Shown: piece by piece, positions 1-6,358 of the stretch
How the letters are laid out: each line of letters opens with the position of its first letter
How positions within the stretch are numbered: position 1 is the first letter of the stretch
Source: FACHB-1406 sp034189065
GTDB lineage: Bacteria; Cyanobacteriota; Cyanobacteriia; Cyanobacteriales; Spirulinaceae
Length of the DNA: 16,587 nucleotides
Direction of reading: 5' to 3'
NCBI GenBank assembly: GCA_034189065.1
Contig: JAXHVQ010000140.1
Span: 1 to 16,587 of the forward strand
Made by a program: the position numbers and the translations under genes
Notes under the pieces: generated by a model
Told to the model about the DNA's origin: nothing
Seen by the model: only the letters and a program-made list of their open reading frames with translations
Database searches by the model: none

Positions 1-18
1 ATTTTTTTTAGCTTCAGA

Positions 19-1004
19 CCCTACCGACTGGGTTAAATCGGATTAGTTGGAAACGGGGTTGGGGTTCGGGGGGGGGTAAAAAATACCCCTGCCCTACCGA
101 CTGGGTTAAATCGGATTAGTTGGAAACTCGCCAGGGATGCGAAAATCGGAAGCAAGACCAAAAACCCTACCGACTGGGTTAAATCGGATTAGTTGGAAAC
201 TTTTCTATCTGCAGCTTGTTGCTTTAATCGTCGCCCCTACCGACTGGGTTAAATCGGATTAGTTGGAAACATAATTAGATAGGGTGTAAGCCTAGCTACT
301 AACTCCCCCTACCGACTGGGTTAAATCGGATTAGTTGGAAACTCTAACGTGACTACATATTCTCCGGGTATGAGGGTTACCCTACCGACTGGGTTAAATC
401 GGATTAGTTGGAAACCATTTGCCTTAGCAGTAAACATCGTCTTTATGTCACCCCCCTACCGACTGGGTTAAATCGGATTAGTTGGAAACCCTATAACAAA
501 TTCGATATTGTACTCTAATGATTGCTCACCCTACCGACTGGGTTAAATCGGATTAGTTGGAAACGGTACAGGATAGGTTTTTTGTTCCTGTTCCTGCTAC
601 CCTACCGACTGGGTTAAATCGGATTAGTTGGAAACGTTAATAGATGCTATTTTTAGCCCGACATATGTCGGTCATCCCCTACCGACTGGGTTAAATCGGA
701 TTAGTTGGAAACCACAGGGGTTTGCGTACCCCTTGCAATCAAGTATATAGCCCTACCGACTGGGTTAAATCGGATTAGTTGGAAACGCTGATACGTCGTT
801 AGGATCTAAAAGCACGTTTAGCCCTACCGACTGGGTTAAATCGGATTAGTTGGAAACTTTATATGAAGTATGATTATTTATATCATACTAAACCCTACCG
901 ACTGGGTTAAATCGGATTAGTTGGAAACTTTTTAGAATGGCGCAATAGAATCGATTCATTGGAGCCACCCCTACCGACTGGGTTAAATCGGATTAGTTGG
1001 AAAC
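19..1004 (+). CRISPR. CRISPR array 1, 14 repeats (left part cut by window edge)
   Basis: Fourteen identical 36-nt repeats begin CCCTACCGAC and end TTAGTTGGAAAC, starting at 19, 92, 165, 235, 307, 380, 454, 529, 600, 677, 751, 822, 893 and 969. The 13 full spacers are 34-41 nt; positions 1-18 look like the tail of another spacer, so the array probably continues to the left. The 3' end GGAAAC matches the usual crRNA 5'-tag end of cyanobacterial repeats, so transcription is read as rightward; the hairpin terminator just after the last repeat agrees. No repeat is degenerate, not even the last. The repeat can fold weakly (CCGACT with AGTTGG, one G-U pair). All spacers differ from each other and from those of array 2. 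The subtype cannot be fixed from the repeat; the neighbouring csx3 gene favours a type III association. Confidence 0.99.
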
Positions 1005-1005
1005 T

Positions 1006-1045
1006 CTAAAAAGGAGAGAAGTTAAAATTCCTTCTCTCCCCTTTT
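1006..1045 (+). terminator. Hairpin terminator of CRISPR array 1
   Basis: Immediately after the last repeat, GGAGAGAAG (1013-1021) pairs perfectly with CTTCTCTCC (1031-1039) across a 9-nt loop, preceded by AAAAA and followed by CCTTTT. This is a Rho-independent terminator in form and marks the 3' end of the pre-crRNA. The first 14 bases, CTAAAAAGGAGAGA (1006-1019), are identical to those after array 2. Confidence 0.8.
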
Positions 1046-1124
1046 ATTTATGCGTATAGCAATCCTAAATGCGACTTTTCTAATCCTTTGAAAAAATAGA
1101 TATTGCATTATAAAATTTAGAATT

Positions 1125-1239
1125 GGTGGGTTACGGAGCGGATGAAAAGTTATGGTTTTTTCCTCAAAATTATGCCCGCACCTAACCCACCCTACTGAAC
1201 TAGGACTTACGCAAAGTCTCTATCTGTAGGGTGGGTTAG
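1125..1239. repeat. Cyanobacterial dispersed inverted-repeat (MITE-like) sequence
   Basis: This lies in the 359-nt gene-free stretch between array 1 and the csx3-fusion stop. GGTGGGTTA (1125-1133) is inverted at 1183-1191, and CTAACCCACCCTAC (1182-1195) is a perfect 14-bp inverted match to GTAGGGTGGGTTAG (1226-1239). The loop between contains GGACTTACGCA, a string I recall as common in cyanobacterial intergenic repeats. No transposase is nearby. It is most likely a non-autonomous dispersed repeat; copy number cannot be judged from one window. Confidence 0.55.
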
Positions 1240-1303
1240 CGCAGCGCAGGTGCACCTTTGTCGCTGGATTTGATAGTTGGATGAGTTGTTAAATATTGTA
1301 TAA

Positions 1304-1342
1304 GCGATCGCCTTTTTGTCCAGATAAACTTGAGGCGATCGC
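1304..1342 (-). terminator. HIP1-based inverted repeat after the csx3 fusion gene
   Basis: GCGATCGCCT (1304-1313) and AGGCGATCGC (1333-1342) form a perfect 10-bp stem with a 19-nt loop, 22 nt beyond the stop codon of the - strand csx3 fusion. On the - strand it is followed by TTATAC rather than a clear T run, so terminator function is only suggested. HIP1 octamers are common here, and the pairing could be coincidental. Confidence 0.3.
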
Positions 1343-1363
1343 GCTCCTTCTACCCGCCCAACA

Positions 1364-2710
1364 TTACCGTTTTTGAAGACTTAAATCGCGTACAATCCGA
1401 GCGAGTTTTTGGATCGCGGGACGAGAGGAAGTATCCTGGCCGCGTTTTAAAGAATGAACGCTTCCGGTGAGGAGGGGAGATTCGCTTTTGATACGATCGC
1501 GCGTCCCCTGATAATCGCTCTCTAGAATGGCAATAACCTGAAGATCGAGTTCCTCGCAAAAGGTCTGCCATTGTTGAACTTTAGCTTCTGTATTCGCCAA
1601 AATAACCGCGTGAGTTGCCTTCGTCATAATTGTGCGATTTTCGGGCGAAATTTCGCCTCCCACATCAAACACCAAAATCGGATTGCCGATCGCGTCTATT
1701 TCTTTGGCTTTCTTTTTGGCAAACTCTGGGGTAAACTTCGCCTTGTAGTCATTCTTGAACTGTCGGGCAAGTGCTGGATTCCTGCGAGCTGTTTCGGAAA
1801 ACCAAGAGCCATCGCCGTCGGGACAGCCGGAGATGACGTAGGAGTCGGGAGGATTGGGAATCTTAAGTAAGGCTTGCTTGAGTCCTTCGCGCAAACAGGT
1901 TTTGCCGGTGTTGGGAGGACCGCACAGAACGACTTTGAAGGGAGGGGACGGTTGATATTTTACGTCGATGGTGTCTCCCACTCGATGGTTACTGTGAGAG
2001 ATGACGACAACGTATTTATCGAGTCCGGGTTCGCCCAATTTGGGGTCGCAAACTGCGATCGCGCCATACAAATGGGCGACTTGTTGGGCAATGACAAAAG
2101 AAGCGAGAACGGAAAAGCGTCCGTTAATGAGGAGGGGTGCTTTGCCTCCTCTGAGTTGTCCCGACTCAATTAACGCCTGCAATTGCGCCTTAGTTTCGAC
2201 AACGATGCGATCGCCGTCTGCGGAGACTTCGCCGTTGAGTTGGGTGTTGAGAATTTCGCCATCCCAATCAAGGCGAACCGAAGGCGCATCAACAGTTGAG
2301 GACAAACCCATCGGGAGTGGATGCGCGCCGACGGATTCGTGGGCGTGCAACTCCTCTGGAGGGTTTTTCGCCGTGCAGGGGGGGGGTTGACCCGTTTCCA
2401 TGTCGATCCGGCGACCAAAGGGATAGTCGGGAGTCTGACTTATAACGGTAACATAGGCTCCCAAACGGGGATCGGCAACCGCGATCGCGCTGTATAAATG
2501 CCCCAGTTGGTGCGCCATCACATAGCTGCCTAACAGCGATTGGGGACCGTTAATTTTCAGGAGTTTGCCGCCTTGGAGTTGTCCCGACTCAACCAATTTG
2601 GTGCATTGCGCCCGGACATCGCGCACGACGCGATCGCCATCGGCAGAAACTTCAAGGTTAAACCCAACTTTCAGCGTGTCTCCGTTGGGAGTCATGAAAT
2701 AGCTAGTCAT
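1364..2710 (-). CDS. csx3: Tandem Csx3 (Crn3 ring nuclease)-P-loop ATPase fusion protein
   Basis: This 448-aa protein is built from three parts. Residues about 1-105 and 143-255 are two Csx3 modules, recognised by their shared core: ESGQLxGGK, LLKING or PLLING, then HLYxAIAVxDPxLG and a V-x-VIS strand. Residues about 257-448 are a P-loop domain with Walker A GPPNTGKT (264-271) and a Walker B-like ILVFDVGG (345-352). A linker rich in Pro and His (105-142) separates the Csx3 modules. Csx3/Crn3 is known to cleave cyclic tetra-adenylate, the second messenger of type III CRISPR systems, and Csx3 fused to an AAA-like domain is known in cyanobacteria. Module 1 keeps H67, H71, D80 and R82 but has SQ where module 2 has SH; module 2 keeps SHSNHRVGD but has Q209 for the first His and K224 for the Arg. 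The start is ATG 2710, with AGGA just upstream; an upstream TTG at 2731 is less likely. It sits alone between two CRISPR arrays, on the opposite strand. Family assignment is confident; activity is inferred. Confidence 0.88.
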   Translation of the reverse strand: MTSYFMTPNGDTLKVGFNLEVSADGDRVVRDVRAQCTKLVESGQLQGGKLLKINGPQSLLGSYVMAHQLGHLYSAIAVADPRLGAYVTVISQTPDYPFGRRIDMETGQPPPCTAKNPPEELHAHESVGAHPLPMGLSSTVDAPSVRLDWDGEILNTQLNGEVSADGDRIVVETKAQLQALIESGQLRGGKAPLLINGRFSVLASFVIAQQVAHLYGAIAVCDPKLGEPGLDKYVVVISHSNHRVGDTIDVKYQPSPPFKVVLCGPPNTGKTCLREGLKQALLKIPNPPDSYVISGCPDGDGSWFSETARRNPALARQFKNDYKAKFTPEFAKKKAKEIDAIGNPILVFDVGGEISPENRTIMTKATHAVILANTEAKVQQWQTFCEELDLQVIAILESDYQGTRDRIKSESPLLTGSVHSLKRGQDTSSRPAIQKLARIVRDLSLQKR

Positions 2711-2742
2711 TTGTCCTGTGTCCTTGGTCAACGGATTTTAGG

Positions 2743-2763
2743 ATGGTATGAGGAATATACCAT
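2743..2763 (-). promoter_or_regulatory. Perfect inverted repeat upstream of the csx3 fusion (candidate operator)
   Basis: ATGGTAT-N7-ATACCAT forms two perfect 7-bp half-sites, 33 nt upstream of the csx3 ATG. On the - strand it overlaps a -10-like TATATT (2759-2754) with no recognisable -35 box. The size and placement suit a dimeric regulator binding over the promoter. The WYL-family regulator at 4766-6286 is one candidate; nothing in the sequence links the two directly. Confidence 0.4.
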
Positions 2764-2876
2764 TGGGGTAGAAAGGGAGGGTTCCATCAGCGGCAGAGGG
2801 CTTTCTCCTATTCTCTCTTAATTGATTTTCCTGTTGGGAGAGCGATCGATACACCTTGTCTCCATTTTCAGCGATC

Positions 2877-3163
2877 GGGGTGCGTCGATGGGGGGACTGG
2901 TGCCGGTTCGTGGGGAGAAAAATGGCTAAAATCCTTGTACAATAAAGCTTTGGAAGTTTTTTGCGATCGGGAAGTGTACTAATCGACGCACCTCCCTCAA
3001 TGGCTGAAACCCGCATTTTTATGTTGAGGTGCGTCGATGCCTTGCCCTGACTGGATTTGAGGGGTGTTGAATTGACAAATTTTTGGGTCGCAGACTATAA
3101 TTCTAAGAGGTGCGTCGATTCGGCGGCTGAAACCCTTACGGGGCAAGGTCTCCTAGACGAACT
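2877..3163 (+). promoter_or_regulatory. Leader region of CRISPR array 2 with repeated 12-nt motif
   Basis: The 453-nt gap between the csx3 start and array 2 holds no convincing gene. It carries the motif AGGTGCGTCGAT at 3027-3038 and 3108-3119, a near copy at 2878-2889 (GGGTGCGTCGAT), and an inverted copy at 2982-2993. A second element, GGCTGAAACCC, occurs at 3002-3012 and 3125-3135, with a weaker version near 2924. CCTTGCCC (3040-3047) is the inverse of GGGCAAGG (3141-3148). Repeats clustered right before the first CRISPR repeat are what one expects of a leader that directs transcription and perhaps spacer insertion, but the exact roles are inferred. Confidence 0.6.
3072..3101 (+). promoter_or_regulatory. 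Sigma-70 type promoter of CRISPR array 2
   Basis: TTGACA (3072-3077) and TATAAT (3096-3101) are both consensus, with an 18-nt spacer. The predicted transcription start is near 3108, which coincides with the last AGGTGCGTCGAT copy, 56 nt before the first repeat. Direction and position fit pre-crRNA transcription. Confidence 0.8.
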
Positions 3164-3987
3164 CCCTACCGACTGGGTTAAATCGGATTAGTTGGAAACG
3201 GTACGGCGGGCGGTACATATGCAATCATTTTGTCCCTACCGACTGGGTTAAATCGGATTAGTTGGAAACTTCCCGTTTGCGGACATGGGGGCGGTGAACA
3301 GCCCTACCGACTGGGTTAAATCGGATTAGTTGGAAACTCCGCAGGTGCACCTTGGGGCCGGCTTCGCCGGCCCTACCGACTGGGTTAAATCGGATTAGTT
3401 GGAAACTTAAGACATGGTTTTAAGAGATAAATCTCTCAAACCCTACCGACTGGGTTAAATCGGATTAGTTGGAAACATGCCGCGCCAGAAGAAAGTACAG
3501 TAGAAATCACCAACCCTACCGACTGGGTTAAATCGGATTAGTTGGAAACGCTGTAAGTTTGTTTTAATCAAAACACCCTGAAATACCCTACCGACTGGGT
3601 TAAATCGGATTAGTTGGAAACAAAAAGAAAGAAGAAAAACATTCTTGCCTCTTTAACCCTACCGACTGGGTTAAATCGGATTAGTTGGAAACACTATATG
3701 TATGCCTTAAGAGATAAAACAAGAACCTCCCTACCGACTGGGTTAAATCGGATTAGTTGGAAACAATATCTGCAGCTGCGGGCAAGAAAACCCCTTGGCG
3801 AACCCCCTACCGACTGGGTTAAATCGGATTAGTTGGAAACCTTTCTCTTCACGACTCTTGTCTCCTTTGCTCTGACTGCCCTACCGACTGGGTTAAATCG
3901 GATTAGTTGGAAACTTTCTTTCAGATTTTTAGGAATATCTGGAAAAATGCACCCTACCGACTGGGTTAAATCGGATTAGTTGGAAAC
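3164..3987 (+). CRISPR. CRISPR array 2, 12 repeats, complete
   Basis: Twelve perfect copies of the same 36-nt repeat as array 1 start at 3164, 3234, 3302, 3371, 3441, 3514, 3586, 3657, 3729, 3805, 3879 and 3952. The 11 spacers are 32-40 nt. Leader and promoter lie to the left, a hairpin terminator to the right, so both ends are in view. Because the repeat is identical to that of array 1, both arrays are probably served by one processing and adaptation machinery encoded outside the window. Spacer 3 (3338-3370) contains a very stable GC-rich hairpin. Spacers 4 and 8 share a 12-nt word. Confidence 0.99.
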
Positions 3988-3988
3988 G

Positions 3989-4023
3989 CTAAAAAGGAGA
4001 GAGGTAGCAATCCTCTCTCCTTT
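3989..4023 (+). terminator. Hairpin terminator of CRISPR array 2
   Basis: AAAGGAGAGAGG (3993-4004) pairs perfectly with CCTCTCTCCTTT (4012-4023) across a 7-nt loop, starting 6 nt after the last repeat. Positions 3989-4002 (CTAAAAAGGAGAGA) match the array 1 trailer exactly, while the distal arm differs in compensating fashion. The T run is short (TTT), so termination strength is uncertain. Confidence 0.75.
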
Positions 4024-4098
4024 CGATTTCCATTCCCAAATTCATTTTTCTTGGCTACAAAACGATCGCTCCGTCGCTTCATCAAAAATGCGATCGCA

Positions 4099-4674
4099 TC
4101 AAACCAGAGTCCCCTCTAATTCCCGAACAACGCGAGCGAGTTCCTCAGCAAGGAGATCGGCACTTGGCGGTTGAATGTCGAGAACTGCATTCATCAACCA
4201 AAGCGTCCCGTCAGAACCCCCTTGAAATTTCTGCCAAACCGATGCTCCTTGGCGGCGATAGTCCATGAGAATCGATCGCGCGTTGTAGAGTTTGTCGGCG
4301 ATCGCCACCCGATAAACCTCGGGCGTACAAGAGCGCAACTGTTGAAGATAGCGTTCCTTGCGTTCTCGCCAAGGCGGTTTGGGGATGGTTTCCGATTCGG
4401 TGCAACCGGCAACAATCCGTGCAACTGATTCGCCAAAGCGATCGCGAATTTGGTTTAAGGTTTCAATTCCGCCACAATCTTCCACCGCATCGTGAAGTAA
4501 GGCAGCGATCGCCTCATCCTCCGAACCCCCATCCTCCAGAACCAAAGCGGCAACACCCAGCAGATGAGAAATATAGGGAATATTACTTCCTTTTCGGACT
4601 TGTCCGGCATGAAGTTGATTGGCGTAAACTAAAGCTGATTCAAACCGTTGTGCTAATTTAAAGTTATTCGTCAT
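4099..4674 (-). CDS. HD-domain hydrolase, RelA/SpoT hydrolase-like
   Basis: This 191-aa, single-domain protein has the layout of small alarmone hydrolases: H22 in HAGQVRKG, H37 after PYIS, the HD pair H61-D62 in ALLHDAVED, and D127 in IADKLYNARSIL. The family's metal ligands (His, His-Asp, Asp) are thus all present. Enzymes of this type remove the 3'-pyrophosphate of (p)ppGpp; others in the wider HD superfamily act on different nucleotides, so the substrate is not settled. No synthetase domain follows. The start is ATG 4674, with only a weak ribosome site (AAAAGAA). The gene lies between CRISPR array 2 and the WYL regulator gene, 91 nt downstream of the latter on the same strand, so co-transcription is possible. 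Family confident, role uncertain. Confidence 0.82.
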   Translation of the reverse strand: MTNNFKLAQRFESALVYANQLHAGQVRKGSNIPYISHLLGVAALVLEDGGSEDEAIAALLHDAVEDCGGIETLNQIRDRFGESVARIVAGCTESETIPKPPWRERKERYLQQLRSCTPEVYRVAIADKLYNARSILMDYRRQGASVWQKFQGGSDGTLWLMNAVLDIQPPSADLLAEELARVVRELEGTLV

Positions 4675-4765
4675 TTCTTTTAATGCTCTTAATGGGCAAA
4701 TTTTTCAATTCTAAACTCTGTACGAACATTTCCTAAAACCTCCCTTCTCTTGAACCCTGAATTCT

Positions 4766-6286
4766 TTACTCATACCACCTCCAACTTGCAGCTAAATCCG
4801 TTCGCATCCGTTGTCGTAAATCCCACGGCAGTAAAACCTCTACATTTTGACCCCAAGCGCGCAATCGCATAATGACATTATTATCTCCCGTGCGATAATT
4901 GACGCGACGATAAGCATCTTGAGGGGAACGAGATTGCAAAATCAACTGGAGTTTCCGTCTCTTTTCAAAAGTTAGAGGAGCTTTTTTCGCCAAACTCAAT
5001 GCCTGTTGGTGGGTTAACTTTTGAAACAAAGCATCCCGTTGGGTTTCTGCAATATAGTTGCTATAAAAATAACGGTCGAAGCGCAACAGCATTAATTCGG
5101 GAGGCTTATAAAATTCAAATCCTAAAGCTTCGCTCATCCATTGAGAAATTTTTTCAGGAGGAACCGGCGTTTTTTCCCAGGAGCGCAAGGGGAGAGGAAT
5201 ATCGGGAGAGTCCCAACTTAATTGTTGCAAATCTTCAATGCGATCGAGACGATAATCGTACCAACCAATTTGAGTTTCATCGCCAGGGATTTGACCGTAG
5301 GCAAACAGATAAGGCGCGCGTTGTAAGTACCAAATACACGCAGGCCAAACCAAACATTTGACTTCATCTTGGTATAGTTTTGAGCTGCGATAGGTTAAAC
5401 GAATCGGAGGAACGGGGATTTCGCTCCAGATGCGTTTGAGTTGATTTTGCAGTTCCTCGACTCGATTGTAAAGTTGACCGGAGATAATATATTCAACGTG
5501 CAGGAAGAAACGATGAACGCCATTAATCGGCGGCGCAAACTTTTGGACAAAATCAGCTAAATCGGATTGAAGAAACTGTCCCGTTATGCTAAAATCGGAG
5601 AAAGAATGAACGCGATGGGAGTTGGAAATAGGCAGCGAGGGAAACTCTCGAACTTTGCAATATTGATAGTTGTCTGCAGTTAGCCAACCCGAGGAAACTA
5701 AAGTTTTAAAGTCTTTTTTGAGAGTTTTGCGAGAAACAGCAAAAGGACGGTTTTTATGGCGTTCGCGTTCTGGGTATTCAACGGCGCGCGCTAGGGTGTT
5801 GAGTTCGGTTTGAGAAAGTTGATAGCGCTGTTGCAAAGAACATCGCCACTGGGTTTCCGACAGTCCTTCGGCAGGATTGTACACCCAGTCTACCGGATTC
5901 AACACCCGTTCCATTTCCGCAAGGGAGGGAGAATAATGTCGCGCAAAGTCCGCCCTCCAGCGGCTTTCAGTCATGCCGGTAGAGGGGTGAAATAGCCAAT
6001 GGACAATGGTTTTGTAACAGGGACATTGGGAGTGATGGGGGGTAGCGATGCGATCGCCTCGATGGTGAGATTTGACTTCGAGAAAGAAGCAGTTGCGCCA
6101 GTCAGCATACCCAAATTGTTCTCCCAAACTGTGGAGGTAGACGGGATCGTCGCTGCTGCCGTATAGCGATCGCAGCATCACCCACAACCGAATCGCCATC
6201 GGTAAAATGTCGGTTTGCCGAAGGGAGTTTTTGGCTAACCACTGTAACAGTTCGATGCTAGGAGGACGATCGAAAAGATGAGACAT
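4766..6286 (-). CDS. WYL-domain regulator, TIGR03985-like CRISPR-associated protein
   Basis: This 506-aa protein has a WYL-type core at about 295-352: VWPACIWYLQRAPYLFAYG followed by GWYDYRLDRIEDL. Its C-terminal WCX-like part runs through YRTGDNNVIMRLRAWG and EVLLPWDLRQRM (464-494). The N-terminal half (1-230) is helical and basic and contains a possible DNA-binding stretch near 183-205 (VSRKTLKKDFKTLVSSGWL). I recognise this from memory as the cyanobacterial family named TIGR03985, found at CRISPR loci; a WYL protein, Sll7009, has been reported as a repressor of one CRISPR system in Synechocystis 6803. WYL domains bind nucleotide-type ligands, so it may sense a defence signal. The start is ATG 6286, with no ribosome site; a hairpin lies directly upstream. 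The protein is soluble, with no membrane segment. Target genes are unknown; the leader motif and the csx3 upstream palindrome are candidates. Confidence 0.75.
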   Translation of the reverse strand: MSHLFDRPPSIELLQWLAKNSLRQTDILPMAIRLWVMLRSLYGSSDDPVYLHSLGEQFGYADWRNCFFLEVKSHHRGDRIATPHHSQCPCYKTIVHWLFHPSTGMTESRWRADFARHYSPSLAEMERVLNPVDWVYNPAEGLSETQWRCSLQQRYQLSQTELNTLARAVEYPERERHKNRPFAVSRKTLKKDFKTLVSSGWLTADNYQYCKVREFPSLPISNSHRVHSFSDFSITGQFLQSDLADFVQKFAPPINGVHRFFLHVEYIISGQLYNRVEELQNQLKRIWSEIPVPPIRLTYRSSKLYQDEVKCLVWPACIWYLQRAPYLFAYGQIPGDETQIGWYDYRLDRIEDLQQLSWDSPDIPLPLRSWEKTPVPPEKISQWMSEALGFEFYKPPELMLLRFDRYFYSNYIAETQRDALFQKLTHQQALSLAKKAPLTFEKRRKLQLILQSRSPQDAYRRVNYRTGDNNVIMRLRAWGQNVEVLLPWDLRQRMRTDLAASWRWYE

Positions 6287-6292
6287 CTGGGT

Positions 6293-6340
6293 AAGGGGGT
6301 TTTCTGTTTCTAGGCTATCAGATTATAGAAACCCCCCCTT
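6293..6340 (-). terminator. Hairpin between the DUF4435 gene and the WYL gene
   Basis: On the - strand AAGGGGG (6340-6334) pairs with CCCCCTT (6299-6293), and GTTTCTA (6332-6326) with TAGAAAC (6312-6306), giving a two-part stem with an internal loop. It follows the DUF4435 stop by 18 nt and ends 6 nt before the WYL start codon. It has no T run, so it may act as an attenuator or limit ribosome access to the WYL start rather than as a full terminator. Confidence 0.4.
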
Positions 6341-6358
6341 CCACGTTTGAGGCGATCG

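Noticed and set aside
2738..3016. 92-aa - strand ORF upstream of csx3
   Set aside because: It crosses the leader repeats, has no ribosome site, and shows no protein-like composition or recognisable motif.
3120..3160. Leader segment with GGCTGAAACCC considered as a degenerate CRISPR repeat
   Set aside because: It does not align with the 36-nt repeat beyond a few bases; it fits better as a leader element.
3614..3832. 72-aa ORF inside CRISPR array 2
   Set aside because: It is made of repeat and spacer sequence; the recurring peptide comes from the repeat itself.
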